Shown piece by piece: positions 45,583 to 55,733 of a stretch of DNA of 64,000 bases. The DNA is from an uncultured Lachnospiraceae bacterium (GTDB taxonomy: Bacteria; Bacillota; Clostridia; Lachnospirales; Lachnospiraceae): positions 1-64,000 of the forward strand of contig CAMWPB010000015.1 in assembly GCA_947176065.1 (NCBI GenBank). Reading direction: 5' to 3'. Numbering within the stretch: position 1 is the stretch's first letter; each line of letters opens with the position of its first letter. Both the position numbers and the translations under genes were made by a program. The notes beneath the pieces were generated by a model, which was not told where the DNA came from, ran no database searches, and worked only from the letters and a program-made list of their open reading frames with translations.

Positions 45583-47331
45583 ATGAGAAATAAAGAGAAC
45601 AATGTGAAGGGAACAGGGACACAGCAGCTTGCACAGGAGAATGAGAGGCTCCGCAGGGACGAGAAAATGCTCCGTCTTTTGTGCGAGACGTCAAGCAGTG
45701 CATTTATTTATTACAATTATCTCGAAGACCGTTTCGAGACCATGGCCAACTGGGATCATTTTTTTGACTTTTCCATTTCCAATATGGAAGATCTGTCGAA
45801 GCTCTATGACCGGGTGGAGGAACAGTATGAAATTCCGCTCAGAGAGGGGCTGTTTATTGAAAAGCAGAAGCGGGACAGGGAGAGCTTTGAAATTAAGTTG
45901 AAGGACAGACGGCTCTATATTGAGGTGGAGGTAAACGTCGTTTATGATTCCGATGGGAAGCCCACGGATAAAATCATACGGTTTAAGGACGTGACCAAGT
46001 TGACGGCCCAGAAGGATGAGCTCACATACATGGCTTATTACGATACTTTGACAGGGCTTTATAACCGTAACTATTTTGTAAGGCTTCTGGGAGAGTTTTT
46101 ACGCCGCGCGGAAGAGGAGACAAAAAAGGTAGCGGTGATGTTTATGGATTTTGACGATTTCCGCAGAGTCAACGACGGCATGGGTATCATTGCGGGAGAT
46201 GAGCTGGTGCAGCTTTTCGGACAGTATCTCGCAGGCCTGATGAACAGTAATGTGGTGATATCCCATTTCAGCACGGATATTTACTGCATCGCGATTTATG
46301 ATCCCTGCGGCGTCAGAAGTGTGGATATGATTTACCGGGTCATCAGGGAGAGGCTGAAAAAACCGTTTAAAATGATGGACGGACAGGAGGTCACCATGAC
46401 GGTGAGCGTGGGCGTGTCCGAATATCCGGAAGCGGCGATGGGGACGCTGGAGCTGATTAACTGCGCGGAAATTGTCATGTTTAAGGCGAAGAGCCGTGGA
46501 AAAGACAAGATCCAGTATTTTGACGGCGCAATTCTGGAGGAGTTTTTACAGACGGTGACCATCCAGAACAAGCTGAAAGAGGTTGTGTTCGAGCAGAATT
46601 TTACGATGTATTTCCAGCCGCAGTATTATGCGGGAAGCGGTAAGCTTCGGGGCGTGGAGGCACTGATCCGCTGGAGAGATAATAAAGGGGATATGATAAG
46701 TCCCTCCGTTTTTATTCCGATTGCGGAAAAGAACGGAACCATTGTGCCGATAGGAAACTGGGTGATAGAAAAGAGCGTGCAGACTTATGCGCAGTGGCGT
46801 GATAAATACCATTATCCGCTGGTTTTATCCCTGAACGTATCGGCGGTACAGTGCAAGAAGAGGGGATTCATTGACTGTCTGATGAAGATTCTGGAAAAGT
46901 ATGATGTCTCTCCGGGCGAGATAGAGATCGAAGTGACGGAAACCATTCTGATAGATGATTTTAGCTATATAAGTGAACAATTGAACGAATTAAAACAGAC
47001 AGGGGTCAGAATTTCGCTGGACGATTTCGGCACGGGCTTTTCTTCTCTGTCGTATTTAAAGGGGCTGCCGATCGATACGCTGAAAATAGATAAAACCTTT
47101 GTGGATACGCTTCTTACGGACAAAAACACAAAGATTATCACGGAATCCATTATTTACATGGTGAAACGTCTGGGATACGAGACGGTTGCGGAAGGTGTGG
47201 AGACCAAGGAGCAGTTCCAGTATCTCAAAGAGCTGGAGTGCGATATGATTCAGGGATATTATATGGGCAGACCGATGCCGGCGCAAGGCATAGCGGATAT
47301 ACTGGAGAAATTGACTATGAAGGTAGGATAA
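45583..47331 (+). CDS. PAS/degenerate GGDEF/EAL protein, likely c-di-GMP phosphodiesterase
   Basis: Order: N-terminal sensor region (1-150), a GGDEF domain whose active loop reads HFSTDIYCIA instead of GGDEF and so cannot make c-di-GMP, then an EAL domain. The EAL part keeps EALIRW, ETILIDD, DDFGTGFSSLSYL, KIDKTFV and EGVET, so it should hydrolyse c-di-GMP. There are no membrane segments. The start is uncertain: ATG 45583 has no good ribosome site, and the frame is open to TTG 45535. The final bases precede an ATPase gene by 14. Confidence 0.88.
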   Translation: MRNKENNVKGTGTQQLAQENERLRRDEKMLRLLCETSSSAFIYYNYLEDRFETMANWDHFFDFSISNMEDLSKLYDRVEEQYEIPLREGLFIEKQKRDRESFEIKLKDRRLYIEVEVNVVYDSDGKPTDKIIRFKDVTKLTAQKDELTYMAYYDTLTGLYNRNYFVRLLGEFLRRAEEETKKVAVMFMDFDDFRRVNDGMGIIAGDELVQLFGQYLAGLMNSNVVISHFSTDIYCIAIYDPCGVRSVDMIYRVIRERLKKPFKMMDGQEVTMTVSVGVSEYPEAAMGTLELINCAEIVMFKAKSRGKDKIQYFDGAILEEFLQTVTIQNKLKEVVFEQNFTMYFQPQYYAGSGKLRGVEALIRWRDNKGDMISPSVFIPIAEKNGTIVPIGNWVIEKSVQTYAQWRDKYHYPLVLSLNVSAVQCKKRGFIDCLMKILEKYDVSPGEIEIEVTETILIDDFSYISEQLNELKQTGVRISLDDFGTGFSSLSYLKGLPIDTLKIDKTFVDTLLTDKNTKIITESIIYMVKRLGYETVAEGVETKEQFQYLKELECDMIQGYYMGRPMPAQGIADILEKLTMKVG

Positions 47332-47345
47332 GGCAGGCAAAAACT

Positions 47346-48707
47346 ATGTTACTGGGCAGAACGACAGAACTTGGTTATCTGAATAATTATTATGACAGGG
47401 ATGGCAGTCAGATTCTGATTGTTTATGGGCAGAAGCATATTGGAAAGACCGCGCTCGTAAAGGAATTTATGAAAGACCGTCCGGGATATTATTATCTTGC
47501 CAGTGCCTGCTCGGAGAGAGAACAGACTTACCAGTGGGGCAGACAGCTTACCCATGACGGTTATGTTGTAGAAAAATTTCCGGGCTTTCAGGAGATTTTT
47601 GAAAAGATAGCCCATCGGGTCACCGGGAAGAAAGTGCTGGTGATCGATGAATTCCAGAATATTGTGCGTGCCAGCGACGCTTTCATGAAGGAGCTGGTGG
47701 CTTTTGTGCACAGCCAGTGGAACCGGGACGACGTGATGGTAATTCTGGTGAGTTCTTCCATCGGCTGGATTGAAAACAGCATGATTACCAGAATAGGCGA
47801 GGCGGCTTACGAGCTTTCCGGCCTGCTTAAGATCAAGGAGATGCCTTTTGCGGATCTGGTGGAGCGTTTCCCGAATTTCCGCATCGAGGAGTGTGTGGAG
47901 GCCTATGCTATTTTAGGGGGGATTCCCGGCCTGTGGAACCAGTTTGATGACAGGCTCACGATCCAGCAGAATATCTGCCGCAACATTCTTGACTGCAACA
48001 GCTTTCTCTTCGAGGAGGGGGAGCGCATTCTCACGGAGCAGCTCAGGGAGCCGGGGGTTTATAACACCATTATGGCATCCATTGCGGCCGGGAACTATAA
48101 ATTAAACGACCTTCATCAGCACACGGAGTTTTCCCGTGCGAAGATCAGTGTGTACCTGAAAAACCTGATTGAGCTGGAGCTGGTAGAGAAGGTATTTTCC
48201 TATGATACGGCGGGTAAGGAGAACGTACAGAAGGGAATTTACCGGATCAGCCATCCTTTTGTGGATTTTTATTATACTTATATGTATCCCCATCTGAGCG
48301 ATTTACATATGCTTTCGGTGGGAGAGTTTTACAATCATTATATCATGCGGGACTTCCGGCGTTATGTGTCCGGCTATTTCAAGCAGGTCTGCAGACAGCA
48401 TCTGGCAAGGCTGGGTGACCGGCACCGGCTTCCGATCAACTGCGGTACGATCGGTGAGTGGATCGGCAAGGTGGGGACGCTTGATATCATTGCGCAGGAC
48501 GAGGAAGGGCGTACGCTGATCGGGCTGTGTAATTGGGAGAAGCCCATGACTTATGAGGATTACGAGAATCTTCTGCTCTACGCAAAAAAGGCGAAGATCA
48601 GTGCGGACTATATCTATATGTACACGGCGTTCCGGTTTGACGAGAAGCTGAATCTGGAGGCCAAGGTCAAATCGAACCTGAAGCTGGTGCAGATTTCGGA
48701 TCTGTAG
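47346..48707 (+). CDS. archaeal-type ATPase with DUF234-like C-terminus
   Basis: The 453-residue protein begins MLLGRTTELGYLNNYY and has Walker A YGQKHIGKTAL (about 27-37) and Walker B VLVIDEFQNI. A winged-helix region (FSRAKISVYLKNLIELELVE) and a C-terminal nuclease-like DUF234 part (IDIIAQDEE-type strand) follow. These ATPases are abundant in Clostridia with unknown function. I chose ATG 47346 since the longer frame would overlap the EAL gene by about 94 bases. Confidence 0.8.
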   Translation: MLLGRTTELGYLNNYYDRDGSQILIVYGQKHIGKTALVKEFMKDRPGYYYLASACSEREQTYQWGRQLTHDGYVVEKFPGFQEIFEKIAHRVTGKKVLVIDEFQNIVRASDAFMKELVAFVHSQWNRDDVMVILVSSSIGWIENSMITRIGEAAYELSGLLKIKEMPFADLVERFPNFRIEECVEAYAILGGIPGLWNQFDDRLTIQQNICRNILDCNSFLFEEGERILTEQLREPGVYNTIMASIAAGNYKLNDLHQHTEFSRAKISVYLKNLIELELVEKVFSYDTAGKENVQKGIYRISHPFVDFYYTYMYPHLSDLHMLSVGEFYNHYIMRDFRRYVSGYFKQVCRQHLARLGDRHRLPINCGTIGEWIGKVGTLDIIAQDEEGRTLIGLCNWEKPMTYEDYENLLLYAKKAKISADYIYMYTAFRFDEKLNLEAKVKSNLKLVQISDL

Positions 48708-48723
48708 AAGCGTGAGAAGAACT

Positions 48724-50757
48724 ATGGGAAAAAATTTGTTTATTGCAGAGAAGCCCAGCGTGGCGCGGGAATTTGCAAAAGCGTTGAAATATAATATGAA
48801 AAACCGGGACGGCTATATGGAGTCCGATGAGGCGGTCGTGACCTGGTGTGTGGGGCATCTTATAACCATGAGTTACCCGGAGGCCTACGATGAAAAGTAT
48901 AAGAGATGGTCTCTGGAGACGATCCCTTTCATTCCGGAGGAATTTAAGTATGAGGTAATTGACAGTGTGAAGAAGCAGTTCGGCATTGTGAGCGGGCTTT
49001 TGAACAGAGAGGATGTGGAGACGATCTATGTCTGCACCGACTCCGGGCGGGAGGGGGAATACATTTACCGTCTGGTGGAACAGCAGGCGGGCGTTTCAGG
49101 AAAAGACAGAAAGCGGGTGTGGATCGATTCCCAGACGGAGGAGGAGATCCTGCGGGGTATCCGGGAGGCCAAAGACCTTTCGGCTTATGACAATCTTTCC
49201 CATGCGGCTTATCTGCGGGCGAAAGAGGATTACCTTATGGGAATTAACTTTTCCCGCGCCCTCACATTAAAATACAGCTATTCGATCAAAAATTACTTAA
49301 ATGCAGATAAAGCAGTGGTCTCCGTGGGCCGGGTGATGACCTGTGTGCTCGGCATGGTGGTGAACAGGGAGCGGGAGATCCGGGAGTTTGTAAAAATTCC
49401 CTTTTACCGCATTCTGTTGAAGGCGGATATCGCGGGACATGAATGTTCTCTGGAGTGGAAGGCCGTGGAGGGCTCGAAGTTTTACCAGTCCCCGAAAATC
49501 TATAAGGACAACGGTTTTTTAGAGGAAAAGGACGCGGAAGATTTTATTGCTTTCCTGCAGGAGGAGCCGGAGGAGAAGCCTCTGGTGGAAAAAATCGAGC
49601 GGAAGAAGGAGACGAAGAATCCGCCGCTTCTGTACAATCTGGCAGAGCTGCAGAACGACTGCTCCAAGCTTTTTAAGATCAGTCCGGACGAGACGCTGCG
49701 GATTGCACAGGAGCTTTATGAGAAAAAGCTGACCACCTATCCCAGAACGGACGCAAGGGTTCTCTCCACGGCGGTGGCGAAGGAGATCGGGAAAAATATC
49801 AGGGGGCTGCAGGGTTTTCCCCCGACAGCGGCTTTTGCAGAAAAGATACTGAAAGAAGAACGGTTCAAGGGCATTGCAAAAACCAGATATGTGAACGATA
49901 AGCAGATCACGGACCATTACGCGATTATTCCAACAGGGCAGGGGCTGGCGGCTTTGAACGGGCTGCATCCCACCTCGGCGAAGGTCTATGAGATTATAGT
50001 CAGACGATTCTTAAGTATTTTTTATCCGGCGGCGGTCTATCAGAAGATTACCCTGACGGCAAAATGGAAGGATGAGGCCTTTATTTCCGGCTTTAAGGTG
50101 CAGGCGGAGCAGGGATATCTCGAAGTAGCGCAAAATTCTTTTGCAAGAAAGAAGACAGAGGAGTATACTGAAAGAGAGAGTGCCGATGAGGAGCAGGAGG
50201 GTACCTTTGACGTTTCGTTCATGGAAGCGCTCGGCGCTTTGAAAAAGGGCGCGCCTCTTGATAAAAAAGCGTTGGAAAAGAAGGAGGGGGAGACATCCCC
50301 GCCCAAGCGCTATAATTCGGGAACCATGATACTGACGATGGAAAACGCCGGGCAGTTTATTGAGGACGAGGAGCTGCGGGCACAGATCAAAGGAAGCGGG
50401 ATCGGCACTTCCGCCACCAGAGCGGAAATTTTAAAAAAGCTGGTACATATCAAATATCTGGATTTGAATAAAAAGACGCAGATTATCACGCCAACACTTT
50501 TGGGCGAGATGATTTATGAGGTGGTTGCAGGTTCGGTGAAGCCGCTTCTTGATCCAAGACTGACGGCAAGCTGGGAGAAAGGGCTGACGCTGGTGGCCTC
50601 CGGGGAGATTACGGAGGAAGAGTACATGGGGAAGCTGAATGATTTCGTTACGAGAAGGACGAATATCGTGAAGCAGATGACGAATCAGGGCGCGCTTTTT
50701 CACAGATTCCAATATGCGTCCCAGTTTTATAAAGGCGTAAAAAAAGAGAAGAGGTAA
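48724..50757 (+). CDS. topB: DNA topoisomerase III (type IA)
   Basis: The 677-residue protein has the TOPRIM start FIAEKPSVAREFAKAL, acidic CTDSGREGEYIYR, and the catalytic Tyr near residue 339 in KLTTYPRTDARVLS. It relaxes and decatenates DNA by single-strand passage. Its length and the GTSATRAEILKKL motif fit TopB. ATG 48724 gives the family start; the GTG at 48712 is possible. No C-terminal zinc ribbon is seen. It starts 16 bases after the ATPase gene and is followed at once by the beta-helix gene. Confidence 0.93.
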   Translation: MGKNLFIAEKPSVAREFAKALKYNMKNRDGYMESDEAVVTWCVGHLITMSYPEAYDEKYKRWSLETIPFIPEEFKYEVIDSVKKQFGIVSGLLNREDVETIYVCTDSGREGEYIYRLVEQQAGVSGKDRKRVWIDSQTEEEILRGIREAKDLSAYDNLSHAAYLRAKEDYLMGINFSRALTLKYSYSIKNYLNADKAVVSVGRVMTCVLGMVVNREREIREFVKIPFYRILLKADIAGHECSLEWKAVEGSKFYQSPKIYKDNGFLEEKDAEDFIAFLQEEPEEKPLVEKIERKKETKNPPLLYNLAELQNDCSKLFKISPDETLRIAQELYEKKLTTYPRTDARVLSTAVAKEIGKNIRGLQGFPPTAAFAEKILKEERFKGIAKTRYVNDKQITDHYAIIPTGQGLAALNGLHPTSAKVYEIIVRRFLSIFYPAAVYQKITLTAKWKDEAFISGFKVQAEQGYLEVAQNSFARKKTEEYTERESADEEQEGTFDVSFMEALGALKKGAPLDKKALEKKEGETSPPKRYNSGTMILTMENAGQFIEDEELRAQIKGSGIGTSATRAEILKKLVHIKYLDLNKKTQIITPTLLGEMIYEVVAGSVKPLLDPRLTASWEKGLTLVASGEITEEEYMGKLNDFVTRRTNIVKQMTNQGALFHRFQYASQFYKGVKKEKR

Positions 50758-50762
50758 ACGGT

Positions 50763-51440
50763 ATGATTGGATTGCAGGATGCCACGATTGCTGCTCTCTA
50801 CACATTGGAGGAGACAATCGCAAAGGAAGTGTTCACGGGGCTTACCTATCCCTGGGAGGTGCTTTCTAAGATTAAGGATTTTATCATTTCCCTTGGGGAG
50901 ACGCTCCCTGAGGAGAAGTACGAGAGAAGAGAGGGCAATATATGGGTCGCAAGAAATGCGAAAGTGTTCCCCAGCGCCTATATCGGCGGCCCTGCCATAA
51001 TTGACGAGGAGGCGGAAATCCGCCACTGTGCGTTTATCAGGGGCAGCGCGATTGTGGGAAAGGGCGCGGTTGTGGGCAACTCCACCGAGCTTAAGAACGT
51101 GATTCTGTTTAATAAGGTGCAGGTGCCCCATTATAATTATGTGGGCGACAGCATATTGGGTTATAAGGCGCATATGGGAGCCGGTTCCATTACCTCCAAT
51201 GTGAAGAGCGATAAGACGCTGGTGGTTGTGAAGGCCGGAGAGGAGACGTTCGAGACCGGACTGAAGAAATTCGGCGCCATGCTGGGAGATCAGGTGGAAG
51301 TGGGATGCAATTCCGTGTTAAATCCGGGCACGGTGATTGGTAAAAATACCAACATTTATCCGACTTCTATGGTAAGAGGGCTGATTCCTGCAAACAGCAT
51401 TTACAAGCGGCAGGGTGAGACGGTCGGAAAACGGCAGTAG
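50763..51440 (+). CDS. left-handed beta-helix acyl/nucleotidyl-transferase-like protein
   Basis: The 225-residue protein has hexapeptide repeats (AIIDEEAEIRHCAFIRGSAI, AVVGNSTELKNVILF) and resembles the C-terminal half of GlmU-type enzymes, without the pyrophosphorylase domain. It is probably an acetyltransferase or a regulatory sugar-phosphate protein. The ATG at 50763 lies five bases after the topB stop, with AGAAGAGG upstream, implying coupling. Confidence 0.82.
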   Translation: MIGLQDATIAALYTLEETIAKEVFTGLTYPWEVLSKIKDFIISLGETLPEEKYERREGNIWVARNAKVFPSAYIGGPAIIDEEAEIRHCAFIRGSAIVGKGAVVGNSTELKNVILFNKVQVPHYNYVGDSILGYKAHMGAGSITSNVKSDKTLVVVKAGEETFETGLKKFGAMLGDQVEVGCNSVLNPGTVIGKNTNIYPTSMVRGLIPANSIYKRQGETVGKRQ

Positions 51441-51497
51441 GCATGTATCGGAAGCAGCGGCAAAACGGGCAGAGAAAAGAGTGTTGGGGATGAGCGT

Positions 51498-53696
51498 ATG
51501 GCGATTGAATTAAATGTGGAAAACTTTAACTCTATGATCGACAATGTGATAACCGGAATCTGTTTCTTTGAGTATGAGGATGGGGATTTGGTTCCCATTT
51601 TTATCAATGAAGGATTTTTCCGTATGCTCGGTTATAATCGGGTGCAGGGGATGAAATATCTGGAGAAGGTGGAGCTCAGTATCATACCAGAGGATATTCC
51701 GACCTACCGGCAGGCCATCAGGGACGTGCTGAAGGACGACGGCGTGGTGAATGCCGAATTTCGTACTGTGACGGGAAGCGGCGGCCTCCGCTGGCTTCAT
51801 GTCAGGGGAAACCTGTATGCGAGGGAAGGGAAAAAGTATACCATCGTTGCGATCATTGAGGATGTGACAGAGAGAAAGAATGTGGAGGAGGAGCTGCAGA
51901 GACAGGCGGAGCGTCTCCATATTCTGTCCGAGGCCGAGGGAGAGAAGATTATTGATTACAATGCCAGGACGGATGTCATGATTATCCGTTCTAATGATGA
52001 GTACGGCATGGCCAAAGACGAGATACACGGCAGATATATGCAGAGATTTGATGCCTCGACGATCTATAAGGAGGATGTGGCTTACTATAAGGCGGTACTG
52101 GAAAGCCTGTTAAAGTCTCCGAAACACGATACCATTGAATTTCGGATTAAGAGGTTTGATGATGACTATACGTGGTATCAGGCAAATCTGACATCTCTTT
52201 TGGGCCCGGAGGGCTATGTGACCCGTATTGTGGGCCGTATGATTAATATCAATGACAGGAAGCTGAAGGAGATGGAGCTTCTGCTCCGGGCGGAGAAAGA
52301 TGCGCTGACGGGCATTTACAATCAGGGGGCGACGGAGCAGCTGATTCACAACGCCATCGAAGACAGCAAGGAAAATGCGCTGAGCGCGTTGATGATCATC
52401 GATCTGGATAACTTCAAGGAGGCAAACGATCTGCTCGGTCATGCCAACGGCGATCAGCTTCTGGAGAAAACGGCTGATATTCTAAAAGAGATGTTCAAGG
52501 GCGGCGACGTCATCGGACGTATCGGCGGCGACGAGTTTATGGTTTTCATGAGAAACATGTCCACGATTTCGGATGCCGACGAACTGGCGGACAATATTGT
52601 AAAGAATGTCCGATATGATCTTGACTTTGAGGGACAGCCGATTCATGTGACCTGCAGTGTGGGCGTAGCCGTATATCCCTATCACGGTAAAACCTATGAG
52701 GAGCTTTTTGAGAAGGCCGACAGGGCTGTGTACACGGTCAAGGCGAACGGTAAGGACGGCTACCGCGTTTATCATGCCGCTACCACTACCGTTTATCACG
52801 CCAACAGAAAAGTCGGCTATGATATGGCAAAGACGCTGGATTATGACAGGAATATCGAGGATCAGGTGATGCAGATCCTGTTTGAGGACAGGGTACTGGA
52901 GTCTGCTTTAAGATCCTCCATAGAACTGATGACGGCGAAATATCAGTTCCACAGAGGTTATATCTGCGGAAACGATTCGCTGCCGATTTCCCGTACCATA
53001 CAGTTTACTGTAAAGAAGTATGCCACGGGAAAAGAGGCGGATGAGCATTACGAGCTGAAACGGATGGTGAATGAGATTCTCTATTCCTTCTTCCCGGGTG
53101 TGGCCATGATTCACGATTATGACCTGACGGCGGAGGAGATGCGCGAGTATTTCCGGGCGGAGGGCATAAAGAGTATGCTTTATTATCCGCTGACCTCGCA
53201 GGGAGAATTCCAGGGCGCCATTGTTTTTGAAAACCACGAGGATGTGCAGATGGAGCTGTCAAAGAGCGAGATGGAGGAAGTGCGTTCCCTGTTCCGGCTG
53301 ATGGAGGCGCATATTCTCCAGATCGGGCTGATGGACAGACTGCAGAACTTTGTGGCACAGGTCGCTATCTTTGACAATATGGACAGCTTTGTCTATGTGG
53401 TGAACCCGGATAACCATGAAATCAGCTTCATCAATAAAAAAGTACTGTCGGATTCGCCCGATGTGAAGATTGGCGATATCTGTTATAAGGCATTGCAGAA
53501 CAGGGACGCGCCATGCGAAAACTGTATCCTGCGCAATCTGGATAAAAACGATCCGCACTGCCGCTGCACGGAGGAACTGTTTAACTATTCGCTGCGGAGC
53601 TGGACCAGATGCAGCGCAAGCTGGCTGGAATGCAGGGAAGAAAACGGCCTTGCCCTTCTAAACAGCTTTGATATATCGGAGTACTTCATGGGGTAA
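51498..53696 (+). CDS. PAS-GGDEF diguanylate cyclase with extra sensor domains
   Basis: Order: PAS (about 10-130), second PAS-like (140-260), GGDEF (270-420) with an intact RIGGDEFMVF loop and LDNFKEANDLLGH, then a GAF-like region (450-610) and a last PAS-like region holding CENCILR and HCRC cysteines. The cysteines could bind a metal or sense redox. It should make c-di-GMP, opposing the EAL protein encoded five genes earlier. No membrane segment. ATG 51498 follows GGGGATGAG. Confidence 0.88.
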   Translation: MAIELNVENFNSMIDNVITGICFFEYEDGDLVPIFINEGFFRMLGYNRVQGMKYLEKVELSIIPEDIPTYRQAIRDVLKDDGVVNAEFRTVTGSGGLRWLHVRGNLYAREGKKYTIVAIIEDVTERKNVEEELQRQAERLHILSEAEGEKIIDYNARTDVMIIRSNDEYGMAKDEIHGRYMQRFDASTIYKEDVAYYKAVLESLLKSPKHDTIEFRIKRFDDDYTWYQANLTSLLGPEGYVTRIVGRMININDRKLKEMELLLRAEKDALTGIYNQGATEQLIHNAIEDSKENALSALMIIDLDNFKEANDLLGHANGDQLLEKTADILKEMFKGGDVIGRIGGDEFMVFMRNMSTISDADELADNIVKNVRYDLDFEGQPIHVTCSVGVAVYPYHGKTYEELFEKADRAVYTVKANGKDGYRVYHAATTTVYHANRKVGYDMAKTLDYDRNIEDQVMQILFEDRVLESALRSSIELMTAKYQFHRGYICGNDSLPISRTIQFTVKKYATGKEADEHYELKRMVNEILYSFFPGVAMIHDYDLTAEEMREYFRAEGIKSMLYYPLTSQGEFQGAIVFENHEDVQMELSKSEMEEVRSLFRLMEAHILQIGLMDRLQNFVAQVAIFDNMDSFVYVVNPDNHEISFINKKVLSDSPDVKIGDICYKALQNRDAPCENCILRNLDKNDPHCRCTEELFNYSLRSWTRCSASWLECREENGLALLNSFDISEYFMG

Positions 53697-53853
53697 CAGC
53701 TCAGCCAGAGCGAATTTGCCGGACAAATCGTGCTTGCACGAATTTGGATGGCGAATGATGCTCTGAGGGAGCGCCCGATCATGAGCAAAAGCAGCCGTGA
53801 AGCGGCGGAGAGCGCTGAAAGCGCGGTTTTGCGAATGGGCGCGGGCTGAGCTG
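53697..53853 (+). ncRNA. candidate multibranched structured RNA
   Basis: This 157-base intergenic block starts one base after a stop codon. It closes with CAGCTCAGCC (53697-53706) pairing perfectly with GGCTGAGCTG (53844-53853). Inside are AGAGC/GCTCT (53707-53711 with 53760-53764) around CAAAT-CGTGC/GCACG-ATTTG, and GCGCCC/GGGCGC around GCAAAA/TTTTGC, which holds GCCG/CGGC and GCGCT/AGCGC hairpins. All nest without conflict. The pairings are seen directly. Whether it is a riboregulator, an RNA gene or a dispersed repeat is unknown. 53854-53983 after it has an A/T-rich hairpin (53860-53896) and the next ribosome site. Confidence 0.55.
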
Positions 53854-53983
53854 TGAAAAGGAAGAAAAAAATGACAAACATCTGGATTTTTTTCCTCTGA
53901 TGTGAGACAATGGAAACGGCGGTTATGACAGGCGATCCGGCCTGTTATCAAATAATTAATACATAATCGAAAGGAGTTATCAC

Positions 53984-54676
53984 ATGATCTATTCAAAAGA
54001 AGTGGAAGAAATGTGTACAGTGGCACAGGGCGTTCATCATGGCTGTGCTCCTATCCCCGAGGAAGCGAAGTGGGTGCAGGCGAAGGAAGTGAAGGATATT
54101 TCCGGCCTGACACACGGCGTAGGCTGGTGTGCTCCCCAGCAGGGCGCTTGTAAGCTGACCCTGAACGTTAAGGAGGGCATTATTCAGGAGGCGCTTGTGG
54201 AGACGATCGGATGTTCCGGCATGACGCACTCCGCAGCGATGGCTTCCGAGATTTTACCGGGTCTTACGGTTATGGAAGCGCTCAACACGGATCTGGTGTG
54301 TGACGCTATCAATACGGCTATGAGAGAGCTGTTCTTACAGATCGTGTACGGTCGTACACAGTCTGCTTTCTCTGAGGATGGCCTTCCGGTAGGCGCAGGT
54401 CTTGAGGATCTGGGTAAGGGCTTAAGAAGCCAGGTAGGTACGATGTATGGCACGCTCAAGAAAGGCCCCCGTTATCTCGAGATGGCTGAGGGTTATGTGA
54501 CAGGGATCGCTTTGGATGCCAACGATGAGATTATCGGTTACAAGTTCGTAAGTCTCGGCAAGATGACAGACTTCATCAAGAAGGGCGACGACCCGAATAC
54601 AGCGTATGAGAAGGCTTGCGGTCAGTACGGCCGTGTGGACGACGCTGTGAAGATCATTGATCCCAGATGCGAATAA
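53984..54676 (+). CDS. NifU-like iron-sulfur cluster assembly scaffold protein
   Basis: The 230-residue protein has conserved cysteines (HHGCAP, GVGWCAPQQGAC, ETIGCSGMTH) in the pattern of the scaffold-type protein that precedes GGGtGRT genes in Clostridia. It starts at ATG 53984 after AAAGGAG and lies 23 bases before its partner. Role in Fe-S assembly is inferred from family naming; biochemical proof is lacking as far as I know. Confidence 0.8.
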   Translation: MIYSKEVEEMCTVAQGVHHGCAPIPEEAKWVQAKEVKDISGLTHGVGWCAPQQGACKLTLNVKEGIIQEALVETIGCSGMTHSAAMASEILPGLTVMEALNTDLVCDAINTAMRELFLQIVYGRTQSAFSEDGLPVGAGLEDLGKGLRSQVGTMYGTLKKGPRYLEMAEGYVTGIALDANDEIIGYKFVSLGKMTDFIKKGDDPNTAYEKACGQYGRVDDAVKIIDPRCE

Positions 54677-54699
54677 GATAAATAGGAGGAGAAGATAAG

Positions 54700-55710
54700 A
54701 TGGCTTTATTTGAATCATATGAAAGAAGAATTGATAAAATCAATTCCGTATTGAGCAGCTATGGCATTTCTTCTATCGAAGAAGCAGAGAAAATCACAAA
54801 AGACGCCGGCTTGGATGTTTACGAGCAGGTGAAGAAAATCCAGCCCATCTGTTTTGAGAACGCATGCTGGGCTTATACCGTGGGCGCGGCAATCGCGATC
54901 AAGAAGGACTGCAAGAAGGCAGCTGACGCTGCGGCAGCGATCGGCGAGGGACTGCAGGCATTCTGTATTCCCGGTTCCGTGGCTGATACCCGTAAGGTAG
55001 GTCTGGGTCATGGTAATCTCGGCAAGATGCTCCTTGAGGAGGAGACTGACTGTTTCGCATTCCTGGCTGGCCACGAGTCCTTCGCGGCGGCAGAGGGTGC
55101 AATCGGTATCGCTGAGAAGGCGAACAAGGTTCGTCAGAAACCCCTTCGTGTTATCCTGAACGGTCTGGGCAAGGATGCTGCGAAGATTATTTCCAGAATC
55201 AACGGTTTTACCTTTGTGGAGACCGAGTATGATCCCTATACCAACGAGGTGAAGGAAGTGAGCAGAACCCCTTATTCCGAGGGCCTTCGCTCCAAGGTAA
55301 ACTGCTACGGCGCAAACTCCGTACCCGAGGGCGTGGCGATCATGTGGAAAGAGAACGTGGATGTGTCCATCACCGGTAACTCCACCAACCCCACCAGATT
55401 CCAGCACCCGGTAGCAGGTACATACAAGAAAGAGAGAACAGAGGCAGGAAAGAAGTACTTCTCCGTAGCATCCGGCGGCGGCACAGGCCGTACCCTGCAT
55501 CCCGATAACATGGCTGCAGGTCCCGCATCTTATGGTTTCACGGATACGCTGGGACGTATGCACTCCGACGCACAGTTTGCAGGTTCTTCTTCCGTACCGG
55601 CTCACGTGGAGATGATGGGTCTGATCGGTATGGGTAACAACCCGATGGTAGGCGCTACCGTGGCTGTTGCGGTTAGTATTGAGGAGGCGGCTAAGGCTGG
55701 GAAGTTCTAA
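54700..55710 (+). CDS. GGGtGRT protein
   Basis: The 336-residue protein has the name-giving motif SGGGTGRTLHPDN near residue 262 and starts MALFESYERRIDKINSVLSS after AGGAGGAG. It pairs with the scaffold-type gene upstream. Function is unknown; the pair is conserved in anaerobic Bacillota. Codon use is strongly biased to common codons, suggesting high expression. A strong terminator follows. Confidence 0.92.
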   Translation: MALFESYERRIDKINSVLSSYGISSIEEAEKITKDAGLDVYEQVKKIQPICFENACWAYTVGAAIAIKKDCKKAADAAAAIGEGLQAFCIPGSVADTRKVGLGHGNLGKMLLEEETDCFAFLAGHESFAAAEGAIGIAEKANKVRQKPLRVILNGLGKDAAKIISRINGFTFVETEYDPYTNEVKEVSRTPYSEGLRSKVNCYGANSVPEGVAIMWKENVDVSITGNSTNPTRFQHPVAGTYKKERTEAGKKYFSVASGGGTGRTLHPDNMAAGPASYGFTDTLGRMHSDAQFAGSSSVPAHVEMMGLIGMGNNPMVGATVAVAVSIEEAAKAGKF

Positions 55711-55733
55711 AAAATAAAAAACGAAAAACGTAG

